A stretch of 64,000 nucleotides of DNA, taken from NCBI RefSeq assembly GCF_964656455.1, contig NC_135717.1, positions 146,520,308 to 146,584,307 on the forward strand, in the 5' to 3' direction. A program made the translations under genes and the position numbers. The notes below the pieces were generated by a model. The model did not search any database, was not told the DNA's origin, and worked only from the letters and a program-made list of their open reading frames with translations. Below, piece by piece: positions 32,635 to 45,862 of the stretch. The number at the start of each line of letters is the position of its first letter. Position 1 is the first letter of the stretch. Source of the stretch: Halichoerus grypus (lineage: Eukaryota > Chordata > Mammalia > Carnivora > Phocidae).

Positions 32635-32845
32635 TTTTTTTTTTTTTTTTTAAGATTTATTTATTTACTTTAGAGAGAGAGAGCATGCATAGGGAGAGTA
32701 TGGGAAGGGAGAGAGAGAATCTCAAGCAGACTCCCTGCTGAGTGGGGAGCACCACACAGGGCTTGATCCCAGGACCCTGAGATCGTGATCTGAGCCAATA
32801 TGAAGAGTCAAGCGCTTAACCCACTGAGCTATCCAGGCACCCATG
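32635..32845 (-). mobile_element. Can-SINE, older subfamily
   Basis: Long T tail, AAGATTTATTTATTTACTTT, CCCAGGACCCTGAGATCGTG, GTCAAGCGCTTAACCCACTG and head CTATCCAGGCACCC. Duplication GGCCAACCAAGTT at 32622-32634 and 32846-32858. Confidence 0.93.
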
Positions 32846-32984
32846 GGCCAACCAAGTTGTATCCAAGAAACACTGTGTTCTCAGAATTGTGCGAAGTACT
32901 GGAAACAGTAACAACAACAATAATAATATGTTATGATTGAAGTACCTAAAGAATTCAAAGGAAAAAGAATAATAATGATATTGC

Positions 32985-33200
32985 AAATTGGCATTTATAA
33001 AACTTTGAAGTGTTCTGAGCACTTAAGATCTTTATATGCATCATATCATCTTATCATTGAAGTAAACCTTTAAAACTTACTGTTATTATTCCTATTTTAT
33101 AGACAGGAAACTAGGGCATAAGAACTTAAAGAATTAAGTAAAATCCAAGAGTGGCAAAGCTGTCACTTAAATTTAAGTTATTTTACTTCAGAGTATATCC
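32985..33200 (+). mobile_element. MIR SINE
   Basis: GAGCACTTAAGATCTTTATA, ATTCCTATTTTATAGACAGG, AAACTAGGGCATAAGAACTT and TGGCAAAGCTGTCACTTAAA follow MIR order. Confidence 0.65.
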
Positions 33201-34100
33201 TTTTAACCAATGAATTATTACAATGCATTGGTATAAAGCATTTTAGCCATGAAATGTACTTATTTACATTTGTGTTTAGGTTGATTACTATTTGATTACT
33301 GTTGTGCAAGATGTATTGAAGATCTAGATTAGAGACAAAGAGATAAACTGTGGAGGCATTCTAATAGTCAAGATACAAGTTTGAGTATATATATTTTAAA
33401 AATTCTTGAAATAAGAATGGAGGGACTGTGGACTAACTGTAAAAATTTCAGAGATAAAAACTGAAATTAATTTGGGGTGCGCTGTAGAGGATGAGGGAAG
33501 AGTGAAGGATGACTTCATTCTTCTAGGTTTTGGCTAAAACGTTAAGTGGGAAGGCAATAAGAAGCAAAGATTTTTCAGAAGAAAATGAATGAAATGAAAT
33601 GTTGAGCTTGAAGGTAAGATGACTAATAAACTGAACATAAGACTTTGGAACTCAGGAAAGTATACATAGCCAGAAACACAAGTTTGCATATGACAAATTC
33701 ATGGGATTATGATCTAAATTAGGTGGGAAAGAATAAGATCTATTGCCCTAGAGGTGTGGCTGGTAAACTACAATGGTGTGGTAATACTCTTCTGAGAGCT
33801 ATTGTCTGTAAAATAGAAAGAGAAGAGGCAGCTGAAAGTCAGGTGGGGGAGGTGTAAGACAGTTGAGCAGAGCAGAGCAGAGATTCATGATAGTAATATT
33901 TCAAGGGAAATGCAGTAGGACTGTGATGTCACCACAAGGGACCTACCTAAATTAGTGCCCATGACTTGACCATAAAACTGGGTCAAGGATATATTGTTTT
34001 CTTCCAAAGATATATTGTTTTCTTCCACCATCCTCAGCTTCTCAGCTATAGACAGAATGGTTGGATCTAACCTGGTTGAAGTTTGGCCAAGTTAATATAA
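33201..34100. other. Unassigned sequence with a small duplication
   Basis: No gene seen. GATATATTGTTTTCTTCCA is duplicated in tandem at about 33988-34006 and 34009-34027. The stretch 33300-33700 resembles an old dispersed mammalian repeat that I cannot name. Confidence 0.45.
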
Positions 34101-34103
34101 TAG

Positions 34104-34228
34104 AAAGGTTGGAGAGAGGGAGGGAAGGATGGAGGAGGAGAAGCAGAAGGAAGAAAGGGAGGGAAAGTAGGACTGAGAGAGGGTGAGAGGCCATGAAGGG
34201 AGGGGGGGGGGAAAGAAGCAGGGACAGA
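34104..34228 (+). repeat. Polypurine tract
   Basis: About 120 bases almost wholly of G and A (GGAGAGAGGGAGGGAAGGAT, and a later G9 run at about 34202-34210). Such tracts can adopt triplex or other non-B DNA. The pyrimidine strand explains the Ser/Leu/Pro-rich frames there. Confidence 0.85.
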
Positions 34229-37200
34229 AACATATTGCTTTGTTTAGTAACTGTTTTGTGACTAACGAGAATTGTCTGTGCACAATATATAATTAATAGC
34301 AGATTTTGACTGTCTAGAATAAGAAAGCACTTCAGGAAAGAAAATATACAAGTAAACTCACAGGTTTTTTGTTTTTGCTTAATTTCCTTTACAAGTATTT
34401 AAGGAACGATGTGAATAAACTGTTGAGAAGAGAAATAGCAAAAGGTAAAATGAATAATTTGATAGTTTCTATGCATCTAAATTAATTAAGGATCAAGACC
34501 TTGAATTAGATTGACCATTATTGTAAAAAATAAACCCAAAGATTCTAAGAATGGATTTTAATTAGTGTTAAACAAATTCTCAGACCAGGAAATCATATGC
34601 ATCAGTCGATATACTGTACAGAAAAATAGATTCTTGCTTTTTCATTATTCCCCTCACAAATACAGTGTTTTACAATACTATACTTGTTCAGCAAAATGTA
34701 GCAAGTTAATCCTATTCTCATAAGAATAATTTCAAACCCAAGAGCCTCTTTTATAAAATGCTGAGCACATATTAGCTACTTTTATTGATTTAGACAATAT
34801 ATGAGTTGTCAGAAAATCCCCATTTTTTTAGAGCTGTAACAAGATTTTCTTGACTACAGATGTTTTAAAACAATCATTCGTTACTTTTTTGAGCAAAAAT
34901 AAATTTAGTTCATGTTGAAGATCTATAAATCTAATCATTGTGTCTTTTCTGCGTTTGTTTGTTTTTTGGTTTTTGTTTTGAACTATGTACTTAATGGCTG
35001 ACTGCTCAATAGGAGACTGGATGTTGTGCTGCAAGCATAGTGGTTACAGGGGTGCTTCACTTTGAAGCAGATGCGGAGACTACTTATTAATTCAATTCCT
35101 CTTTTCCCAAACCGATGTTTCCCTAATTTCATCAGTAGAAGTAGTAGCTATTTGAAGCTGCTGCATACATGTTATAAATGATCGTTCATTTTATAGGCCA
35201 AATGCCCCTTCTCCCTAAAAAGTGAATTTAACCCATAATGGGATTGAGCCCTATTTGGACTGCATCACATAAGAATTTATAACAATGATCAATGCAAGGT
35301 GCATCTTGAGTTTCGGTTGGTGGTGCTAGACAAATCTCTCCTCTCTTTACTTTCCACCCCAATCCCAGCAGCACTAATGGACTGGTAATCTATGGGAAAA
35401 CTGCGGAAAGAGAAAGGCAAGAAGAGAGGCAAGGTGACACCGGGGCCCCAGTGACTTATTCTTTGTAACTAGCAAAAGAGAATTAGATCACTGCATCAGC
35501 AAACCTGAAATACAGAAGAGAGCTCAGTCACTGCTCTAATTGGAGTAAAATTGGAATAGCTTTTTGAATTACATGGATGTCAGACTCTCTTTCCTCAATA
35601 TCATTCATTCCACACTAATTAACATCCATGGTATACTAGACATTATACTAATAACTACATATACAAAGGTGACTGCAGCACTGTGCCTGTGAAAGTAGGA
35701 AGGAAGAATGGAGGGAGATGAGCATACATCTCTAGAGATATGTGAACACATAGGAGTATGCTGTTATTTCTGAAGAAGTAATGAAACATGAGTTTGGAGG
35801 CAGAGACTATGTCCATAATTTTAAGGACCTGATGGCAATCAAAGTTTGGATTTTTTTTTTTTTTTTCCCCAGTAGACAATGGAGATCATGAACATTTGAA
35901 GATTTTTAAGACCAGGGAATAATACCTTAACATTTGAGTGTTAGGAAAATCATTCTGGCAAGGCTGTGGATAGGATTTATTGAGATGAAAAGTTTGAGAC
36001 ATGGGACCTTTTACAATAGTTAATAAGGGATAAAAGGAAAAGAAAGACTGGATTGAATTTTGAGGATAGAGAAAAGAAGATGGATTTAAGAGATAGTTGG
36101 AAGTATAAATAATGTGGTAGAGGGACTAAAACAAAGAATCTGATGTTAAAGAGGACAGTTTGGGGCTAGAGAAAATTCTGAGAGTGGATATGATTACTTA
36201 AACAAAAGATATAGAATGAAGGGAGAAGAGGAAGAAAGATTATAACTTCAACATACCCTAACATTTAAACAGAATTCAGAAGAACTTCATAGGATTCTTG
36301 GAAAGAAAAACAAAAAGGAGTCAAGGAAAAGAATGGAGGTGTCAGTATGACCAATGACCAAAATCCTATTCGAATGTGTATTGAAAGGTAGCAAATAATA
36401 ATCATTAGTGCTCTTTGTCATAGTAGTTTCAGTGGAGTTTTGAAGGTGAAGCTGCAATTGTACAAATAGAGTTTGAGGAAATACAGTCAGGTGGGGATCA
36501 CTCTTAAAAAAGAAGAGGAGGCCTATGAAGGGAATGAGATGCAATGCCATTTTTAGGGGGAAAACAGGCTTCTAGGAAGGGCATTTTATTTTTTTGGTTT
36601 GGTTTTTTGTTTTATATTGAGGCATATATTTACAAATTTGTATGCTAAGGGCAAAAAATCCAATAGAGGGAGATATTGAAAATGGACTAAGAGGGGAAAT
36701 ATTAACTAACTCAAGATTTCTAACCAAGGGTAGACAAGATGCAAAACCAGTTGTAAGTATATCTTATTCAGGAGAAGGAACATGTCTTTTGCTGAGATGG
36801 AAAGAAATGTGGTACAACTTTTCAAGATAAATTACTTGTGAGGTAGACAATTTTCCTTCTGAGAGTCAATTTTTTCTTTGTGAATTAGCAATTAATTTAA
36901 TTATGAATGAGGTTTATGTTGAGGTGGTAGAGAACTTAAAAGGCTGAAGGTTTATAAAAAATTGTGATAGAGAGCAGGAGAGAGACTAGCTAAGACATTA
37001 AGAAATACTGACAAGTGGCACTGATTATCCAGTGGATGATTGACGCTATATTTGGCAACAGTCTTATCAATTTCAAAACTGCCTTCAGAACAATACAGTC
37101 ATATATGTGCAGAAGAATAGAAAACATTTTTCCAAGTCTGTGGGTAAGAAGGTTTTTAGATCAAAGCTTGTAGAATAACAAGAACAAAGTATATGAGTAT

Positions 37201-37276
37201 TATAAATATGGTGCTTGTTGAAGAGACAAGAAAGTGCAACGAGGAGGAGTCTATGAAAGGCTGGGAAAGGAAAGGA
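34229..37276. other. Unassigned sequence
   Basis: No gene seen. 35040-35560 is comparatively complex and repeat-free. 35880-36500 is purine-rich and resembles an old dispersed repeat I cannot name. Several short frames lack domains. Confidence 0.45.
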
Positions 37277-37304
37277 ACAACAACAACAACAACAACAACA
37301 ACAA
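37277..37304 (+). repeat. (CAA)n microsatellite
   Basis: About nine CAA units just upstream of the MaLR LTR. Confidence 0.9.
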
Positions 37305-37314
37305 ACATATTCAA

Positions 37315-37810
37315 TGTTATGGGTTGAATTGTGTCACCCAGAAAGATACAATGAAATCGTAACCTCGAGTACGTGTGAACGTGACCTTATACGGAAGTAG
37401 GGTTTTTGCAGTTGGAATCACATTAAGCTAAGACTGTTAAGGTGGGCTCTAATTCAATATGACTAGTGTCATTACAGGAAGGGGAAATTTGGACAAAGAC
37501 AGAGACACTCACATTGGGAAGGCCATGTGAAGATGGAGACACACGTGGAAAAGATGGCTATGTGACAAGAGAGGCAGAAATTGGACCAATAGGTCTGTAA
37601 GCCAAGGACTACCAAGAATCGGTGGCAAACACCAGAAACCAGAAGAGGTAAGGAAAGATTCTCCCTTACAGGTCTCAGGGAAAACATGGTCCTGGCCAGC
37701 ATCTTGATTTCAGACTGGCTAACCCCAGAACTGTAAGACAATAATTTCCTGTTATTTTAAGCTATCTAATTTGTAGTATTTTGTTATAGCAGGCTTAGGA
37801 AACTAATACA
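37315..37810 (+). mobile_element. MaLR solo LTR (MLT1-like)
   Basis: Begins TGTTATGGGTTGAATTGTGT and ends GGAAACTAATACA, the recognised start and end of an ERVL-MaLR LTR. Between lie GAACGTGACCTTATACGGAA, GTGGGCTCTAATTCAATATG, AGCCAAGGACTACCAAGAAT and a decayed poly-A signal region near AGAACTGTAAGACAATAATT. Flanks TTCAA (37310-37314) and TCCAA (37811-37815) form a 5-bp target duplication with one change, as expected for this class. No internal sequence is present, so it is a solo LTR. MaLR family is firm; subfamily is from memory. Confidence 0.88.
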
Positions 37811-37815
37811 TCCAA

Positions 37816-38615
37816 TAGGAGTTATCATCAATGATCTGTACAGATTCATCAGTTTTTAGAATGTGGAGAAAACTAGTTACACATCCATAAAATGCTTTTC
37901 ATTTTGTTTTTCATAAGTGATTAGTTTATGATGCATATGACAAGAATATGAATAAGTAAGTTGGAAAATCCTTTAAACAGCTCAATCTTAGAAAAAAAAA
38001 AACACACAAGTCTTTTAGCATTTTCTATTAAACTATTCAATGACCATAGTGTTCCTCAATGTTGAAAAAACCTGATTTTTTCATGCTCTTTCAGGCTGAA
38101 ATATACTTTGTTCAAGTAAAACATAAATGTAAACATATTATAAATTTAAATGTTGTAAGATCTATTGATGGGAATCATTTATTTGCATTTTCTATCCCAC
38201 ACAAAGCATATATAACTAGTGATTCTGTTTACCTGCTTCTCTATAACACTGATTTAATTAGGTTGTAATTTATATAAATTAAAATAAACAAAAATATATT
38301 GTAATTAAACATTCACCCTGTGAATGTGGGTGTCTGTTCACATTTTTTAACTAATAAATACTTGACTGTGAAACATATTTATTTGTATATTTAAAATATT
38401 TGAATGGGAGATATTTATAGGCAGTATTTATAATTGAGAATTTTATTGACACCTTAGATGATGTATAGTGCAAGGAGGAACAAAGATGGTTTTTTCTGTA
38501 ACAATACAATGTGGCATACAATTTAGGAATGCTTACTTTATCACAGAGTTTACAGAGACTACCCCATTTCTTTCTCAAAAACAAAAACAAACAAACAGAA
38601 CAATGAAATAGCTGC
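37816..38615. other. Unassigned AT-rich sequence
   Basis: No gene or repeat recognised. Confidence 0.5.
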
Positions 38616-38619
38616 AATT

Positions 38620-38755
38620 AAGCTGATGAGATGACAGATGAGAAAACCAATGCTTAATAAGCATGAGTGTCTTGTCCAAATTCATACAACTGAGCAATGA
38701 TTGGAGCAGGGCTGGAGCCCAGTCACATCCCAGAACCTTTATGGCTAATCACTGT
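38620..38755 (+). mobile_element. MIR SINE fragment
   Basis: GACAGATGAGAAAACCAATG, CTTGTCCAAATTCATACAAC and GGGCTGGAGCCCAGTCACAT match the 3' half of MIR. Confidence 0.7.
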
Positions 38756-41700
38756 ATTTCTTGAGTAAATTTCATAATAATGTATCTAAAGAACATCCAT
38801 TCATTGCATTTTATTTTCTTCTCTTTTAAGAGTACAAGCCATTTCAAAAGACTATTGTTAAGATATTCTGATATTAATCTTCTCATTTCAAACTCCACTA
38901 TAAAATAATTGGAGATAGAGTGAATAGTGAGAGCATATGATTTGTGAGTAACACATATATAAATATAAGTCTGGGTTATGCCAGATTGGCTGATGGATTG
39001 TCTTAGTATTTCATACAAAACAGGCAAAGAATAACTATTCTTGTTGAAAAAAGAAAGAAAGAGTTAATTATGAATTAGTGTTTAGAGAATACTGCATAAA
39101 ACTGACCTCATCAGCAACTGGTTATCAAAAGAAGAGCTAGTAAGGAGAAACAAAGTTTAAAAAAAACAGTAAAGCTTCAGGTAAGATAAAGTAGAAAATA
39201 ATATTAGAAAGATTGTAAATACAACTGGGGAAAGGAAGAAAATTGAAGAAGATTGGATTTTGCCAAGAAACCATTTATGACTCTGTAAAATAATGCTAGT
39301 AGAAGACTGAGGTCAGATATTCTGCTGAAATAACTTCCCAGAAAAATCCTAATCTTTTTTTTTCACCCAAAACAATTTTCAGAACTTTCTCTAGTTTTGG
39401 GAGTGATTATGGGTATTGCATTTTCAAAATATTTCACCTACCATAGTGTGTTTCAATCAAATGTATTCATAGGAATTACTTGGGAAACAAAATAACATCA
39501 TTTCTCTCTCCATATCTCATAGCTTCATGATCTGTTACATGATTATTTTCTAAATATAGGGGAATAAATGTAAAATTTATTATACCTAAATTAAGAGGAT
39601 TTCTTAAACTTTAACAGGTCTGTTAAAAATTCCTGCTGAAAGTCCTAACCTTCCAAATCCTAAACTCCAAGATCTTGAATCCAGTAATATTAAAAGAAAC
39701 TAAAGAGGCTTTTCTTCCAGCCTCTGCATGATATATATAGATACACAAAATATATTATATAAATAACTGTAAAATATATAACTACAAATTCATATTAACA
39801 CTTCTTCAGCTCAGCCAGTCTTCCAGCTTCCTAGATCAAGGAATGAAGTAAGACGCTCATTTAGAATTTCAAAAGGAGACTAGAAAAAGAATAGGGTGAC
39901 ATTTTAGCCTTAGAAAAATGTACCAAAAGGAGTAAGGAAGTCAAAATACACAGAAAAACAAATAGTAATGTTTTGGGACTTAAATGGAGATAAACTGACA
40001 AAGCCATTTCACCTCACAAAGTTATCTTGTGGTGAAGGAGCACGAGCCCTTAATGCTCAAGGAATCAGTGTGGTTGTGATAGTGTGCGGGGTGTTTGTGG
40101 TGGTACTGGGAGAGGGAAGGGGAATTTTGACTTTATGAAGTGAGTTATAGTAGGACATGGAAAACCAGAGCGGAGACCATTTGTACGTATGAGTTGGGTG
40201 GAGACACAAATATGAGGAGAAAAGGGATAAATATGACAATGTTCCATGTTCCCTTTAGTGAAGGAATTGCCAATAAAGTTCCCTCTCCGCCTTTTTTTAA
40301 AGTTAGCTATTTTAAGTCTGGTTCCGAACCTCTGTATTTATTCATCTAGATTCTGATGAAAATATATTTTACAAGGGTTTACTGTTTAATTCATAGGTAG
40401 CAAGCCTATTCACAAATTCTCTAAATCTGAGAAAAATTTATAGTACTACAATATAATCTGAGCCACATTTTAGCAGCTTACAATATAAAGTCACTTTATA
40501 GGTAAATTCTAAAAATTACCAGTCTCTCTCCACAGAAATAAATCATGTAAAAATGGGCAATATTCTACAAACCACATTGTGCTTTAGGGTGGTGTACAAC
40601 AACTTGCATTTTAAATCACTCTAGTTTAGGAATATGATCTAATCCCATATGCCCTACCACTTGAAAAATTTGGCTATAAAAAGCCCATGTATAGATATTT
40701 ACTTGGTACTTTATTTCTGATAAAATCTGAATGATTGTCAATTCAGAGTTAGGTTGAAGTTCTGAATATCCCTTCAAATTGGAACACATTTCAAGATTAT
40801 TTTCATAATGAGAGAACAAAACAAAATGTAATTTGGGTCAGAATCTGAAGAGCTCCATTGGAAACATATCTTAAACTTGGGTCTTCTTTACCCTTCTTTG
40901 AGAGTCTTTACATGGCAGAAATAAAAGAAAGCACCTTTATGTGTTAGTATTAATGACCAGATGCTCAATTATATAAAAAAAAATTAAGACATGTCTATGT
41001 TTAAGATAATTACTCTAACCCTCGCTGGTATAGTGACTTCAATATTAAGATTTCCAGAAACTGGGCCCTCACTACATTTATCATACCTATCATTAATCTT
41101 TAAGTGCAGACTTCAGCTGAGGCTCATTTATTTGGTTCTCAAAACCTATCTACTGTATAGAGTAATTTATCCTGAATAGCCTTCCAAAAAGATATTATTC
41201 CCCAAATCCAGATTTCACAATTCACCAAGAAAACTCACACTTTTTCAAATACTTTAGGTTTAAGACCAAATCTAAAATGTAAGGAGAAAAATACAAATCC
41301 CATATAACATTTGTAAGTATATCTGGCATAGATTCAAGAAAATATAAAATATATAAATATGAAGCATGAGCAGGAGTCACAAATATTCATCTGTAAGTCA
41401 TTCACAAGAGTCACTATTAATAATTTTGTGCAGAAAGAGAAACCAAGTCATTTACTAATGGTAAATAGTATAAAATATGATTTTTCTTGAATGAAGGCTT
41501 AGAATCAGGATTCTTTCAAAGAAGAGCTAGTATGGCACAAAATGACAAAATGACAGAAGTCAAGGACCCACAAACAGCACTATGATAAATGGAGATAGAG
41601 TTTATATTAAACATTTTACCGCTCAAACTCTCTTCTACTTAAACGTGCCTTTCCATCAACTCTATCCCTCTTTTCTCCCACTCTTAAACACAGTAAACTG

Positions 41701-43372
41701 AAGTACAAAATATTATCAGCAGATATATAGCTCATGGTCAAACCTTTGGAATTGTGAGAAGTCCTAGGTAGCTGCCTTAACCATTAAAAAAAGAATTGAA
41801 GAGAAATCAATTTCTCTTCAAAACTTACAAATCAGTTAAAAAATATCAATATACATTTAGAAAAATACTTTCAACTCTCGACAATCTTAACAATTGGTAT
41901 AGCATATGAAAACACAAAAATACCAATAGCTCTGGTCATAAGGCCGCAACGGAGTTTAAATCTTCTGGCCAACAGGAACTTATGTGTCAAAGTGGTACTA
42001 TCTTAAAATCAATTTTTATGCCCATAGTAATTCTCATTTGAAACGAAACACAAAAATCTGTATTTTCTCTTTATAAAATGATATGGGTCAATGTTTTGCT
42101 TAATGTTACAAAACCAAAAAGGATATTGCAAAATAATTTAAAATTCAGGTGTGTGGGCAGTTAGGCTCCAATTTAATACACTACAATGAAAAGCGTTTGT
42201 TTTTGGAAAAAAAAAAAAAAAACTGTATCTTGGTTATAATGACAAACCAGCTTTTCTGCAGTGGGTCCCTCCAGCAAAGGCTTAATATATCTGATTTGTC
42301 AAAGTCAACATTCCTGCTAATCTTTCCCACCAGTGTCAAGTGCTGAGAGCTATCACCTATTTATTTTGTTATGCAATTTAGGGAGAAAAATGGACAATGG
42401 GCAGAAGGTAATCTACAAAACATCAGAATAAAATGGTCTCTGAGCATAGCCACAAGACAGATGCAGGATGAATTAGAAGATAAGCTCTGTTTTATGAGAT
42501 TTCCTTTGTAACTTTTTACCTATACTAAGTTTGTTTGGATGTAAATTATTCCTAACTTTACTACATTAGTTAATAAATATTTTAAGACTATAAAAATATT
42601 TTCTATTAGTGTCAAAATGTTATGTTTTACTGTATGTATGGTCAGGGTAAAGTAAATAAAATAATATTAAATATGAAATGCTTTAAAAGCTTTAAAGCAA
42701 TATTATTTACTGCTTACTGGAATTTAACCTGAAATCAAAATATTTAAGCCAGAGTTTTAATATTATATCAGCCTAAAAATATTCTATTTAACTAAAAAAT
42801 GTCTTTGGGAAATTACAGAAAATGTATGGCAACCATATTTTTTTTTTCAGTTCTAGCAATATGAATGGAATTTTCTGTAATGGAATAACTGAGAATTTGT
42901 CAATCAATTATATGATATATTCCCCTATTGAGTACATGTATGTGCAAGTGTGTGCATGTCTGCACACATACATGCATAATGTGTATGCATGCTGTAATTG
43001 AATTACACTATAATATAAATAGAAATTTAATGATTCTGAAAAAGCCTCATAGTAGAAAGGATTGAGAGTAAAAACCAGGGAAATACAAATCTTTAAGTGT
43101 TAAAATATCCATCCCTAAATGTATTGAAAATTATTAGCATGAGTCTTCACATTGAGATTAGCACTCTCTCCCTCTTCAGTATTGAGAGAGTCAACGTGTG
43201 GACCCTCATTTAAGTATGTGTCCACTTAGGACCATTCACCATGCAAGCTAGATATTTAGAAAAGGAGCATCAAAGATGTAGAGCAAAGGGAAAATAAGTA
43301 GACCTATGTTTTCTGGATATAAAACTTTCCACTTTCACTTGAGTTATATAAAAATCAAAATTAATAGTATAG
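38756..43372. other. Unassigned AT-rich sequence
   Basis: About 4.6 kb with no gene, no Can-SINE and no clear repeat family. Short frames (for example 40140-40349 plus, 40616-40819 minus, 40991-41179 plus) have no domains. 41930-42420 is relatively complex. This is the longest repeat-poor stretch of the window. Confidence 0.45.
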
Positions 43373-43462
43373 AACAGCAAATCATGAAAAATTGACCTGA
43401 ATATTTGTGTTAGCATGAACAGCAAATCATGAAAAATTGACCTGAATATTTGTGTTAGCATG
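43373..43462 (+). repeat. Perfect 45-bp tandem duplication
   Basis: Copy one (43373-43417) and copy two (43418-43462) are identical; each starts AACAGCAAATCATGAAAAAT and ends GTGTTAGCATG. Identity implies a recent event. Because 45 is a multiple of three, the small minus-strand frame there repeats 15 residues, which is incidental. Confidence 0.95.
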
Positions 43463-43574
43463 TAAGACATGACAATTAAATTTCTCTTGTCACAGCCTAC
43501 ACTTTTTGGTTAATTGACATAATAATAAAACATAGAATAGCAGGAAATAAGTGTTAGGAACACTGGATTTAAGT

Positions 43575-43705
43575 AAAAAAAAAGTGGGTTCCAGAACCAT
43601 TTCTACCACATATTAGCATCCTTAAAACCTCTATTTCCTCATCTGTAAAAGGGGAATAATAATAGTGCTTCTTACGGTTAAGAGGTCTAATGAACCCTTT
43701 CTTTA
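43575..43705 (-). mobile_element. MIR SINE fragment
   Basis: Antisense MIR core: AAAACCTCTATTTCCTCATC, then TGTAAAAGGGGAATAATAAT and TTACGGTTAAGAGG. Confidence 0.7.
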
Positions 43706-44026
43706 GGTTCTGCCCACATTTTCCTGAAGCAATCAGTGGAAATGTACTATTCTCTCTCCAGTTGGTTAGAACTTCTCTTATGTTGTGCAGTGTTCCCTTT
43801 TTAGCTTGGAGCAAAATTCAGTACATATTTTTCCTTTATTTTTAAAGAGAATTTAGGACTATAGGGTTGTTGTTATTATTATTACTATATTCAATGATTA
43901 GTTTTCCAGCTTACCTCTTCTCTGATTGATTTACTAAACTGATTTGACAGAACTGAGAAATGGATGTTCTAGGCTATATCTTCTCAGTCCCTGAAGCATT
44001 TGTGAGTGAGGATTGGCTGGGCATGA

Positions 44027-44051
44027 GCATCATCATCATCATCATCATCAT
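44027..44051 (+). repeat. (CAT)n microsatellite
   Basis: About eight CAT units. Confidence 0.9.
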
Positions 44052-44074
44052 TAAACACAACTAGAGCTGAGTGT

Positions 44075-44260
44075 CTTATGCCAGGCATTAAGAACATGTT
44101 TATTAAATCTTTTAATTATTATAACAACTCAGCAAAGTAGGCACTATTATTATATCTATTTTATAGGGGATAAGTGAGGCACAGAGAGATAAAGTAACTT
44201 TTTTAAAGATACATAGTCATTAGTGATAGAAGCTGAATTTAAGCCAAGGCAGCAAAGTAG
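44075..44260 (+). mobile_element. MIR SINE
   Basis: TTATGCCAGGCATTAAGAAC, AATCTTTTAATTATTATAAC, ATAAGTGAGGCACAGAGAGA and GCTGAATTTAAGCCAAGGCA lie in MIR order over about 180 bases. Confidence 0.8.
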
Positions 44261-45299
44261 TGGCTCCAGCTCTTTTGGTCTGGACATTATGGTATGCAGA
44301 CTTTCTTCATAATTTAAGAAGAATGAGAAATATATGTGATGGCTTAATATTTTCAAAATTGTTTTGCATATTACACTTGCATTTGACAATGTGAATGCTG
44401 GCAGTGGCAAGTGTTAAATAGCACTGAGTCCATTCTCTTACCTTTCTGCTCTAAGGTCTAGAGTGTCTTGCATCAACCAATGAACAAAATTACATAATGA
44501 TCCCTTCTCCAATAAAAATATTGAAATATCACATACATATAACTTCACCAATATCTTGGGGATTTTCCAAGATCAACGGATGGGTATTAAACTTGTCTTT
44601 GTATAACAAAGTTTCCTTCTGATTATATGGAGACCTTACAAATGTCTTTCTGTCTCTGCATAATTTAAAGAGTGCTAATTAAAGTAATGATAGCAATAAT
44701 AATAATCAACACCTATATCAATAACTATATAGTTTGTTCCATGGTATACTTCTTATATATTTTATCTCAATCAAGTAAGTAAAAATGCAAAACTTTTTCC
44801 TCTTTCCATAATAGAAGCAAGCTATGTAAACACATACAAATACTTAAATATGTTGTAAGGACCTTTCATTTTAAAACTATCTTCTCAATATTAGATAGAC
44901 ACCACCTATTAGATACTTATCTAGATAAGCAATATATATGGCATCTGCCCCTGACAACTCAAAATATGTAGTCCATCACAGTCAATGACTTTCTGGCTAT
45001 TTCTATTTTAGCACTGCCCTTAGATCATTAGTGTTTGTTTTCATTTTTTACAAAAAGGAAAATCTTACATTGCCATTCCTTCACCCAGTGGCTCGTAAGT
45101 CTGCTGCCTTATTGCCAGATATTAAGAAGAGTAGAAGAGGAAATATATCATCATAATAAAATTCTAATTTATTGATCATTTCTAAGATACCAGACACTAT
45201 AGTAAATAACTATATCATCTCAGTTAAATTTGACGTATAAAGTATAAAAATCATATGTAGACTTTCTTATGCCATTGTTCTATTCAAGTGTCCACACCT
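44261..45299. other. Unassigned AT-rich sequence
   Basis: No gene or repeat recognised. Confidence 0.5.
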
Positions 45300-45366
45300 T
45301 TATTTTAAAAATAGCTTTATTGAGGTATAACTTATATGCAAAGAACTGTCCATATTTGATGAGTCT
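45300..45366 (-). mobile_element. L1M 3' UTR remnant
   Basis: AATAGCTTTATTGAGGTATA followed by ACTTATATGCAAAGAACTGT is the common antisense start of L1M 3' UTRs. Only about 65 bases survive. Confidence 0.6.
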
Positions 45367-45833
45367 ATGCCTTGTTAATGTCAGCTAACAGGGGCAGGAG
45401 GTATTGAAGAAAGACAGGCAATCACGGGTTTAAGATACTATTCTTATAGCTGTATTCTATAAACTTTTAGGAAAGAAGAGGGTTGTGTTTTGTAAGGAGA
45501 GGCCACCTTCTTCTTTGAGCGTGCAACTCTGATGTTCTCATTCTACATTTCTTTGTGGTAGGATATGGACCATAAATGAATATATACTTCATACTTACAG
45601 TCCTGACTTGGCCTATATAGCTACAGGAGAGGTAGGTTGTACTATATACAGTATCATTATAATGCTACATTAATACAGTTACAGATAGTTTAACATTTTA
45701 AAATATATATTTTCTACTTTTCACTTTCTGTCCCTTCGAAAATAAAGTGTTTAATATCATAGAACCTATAGTTGACTGACTGAAGCATTCTTTTTGATTA
45801 CGGAAATATTTTTGTTGTTCTCCCAGCCCCTTG

Positions 45834-45862
45834 CACACACACACAAACACACACACACATGC
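45834..45862 (+). repeat. (CA)n microsatellite, interrupted
   Basis: CA repeats with one AA interruption. Confidence 0.85.

Noticed and set aside
33300..33780. Possible mRNA-derived processed pseudogene
   Set aside because: No translated similarity, no A tail and no TSD; the wording looks like an old dispersed repeat I cannot name.
37277..37304. Regular short repeats as a CRISPR-like array
   Set aside because: A plain (CAA)n microsatellite without spacers, and the genome is mammalian. No CRISPR-like arrangement exists anywhere in the window.
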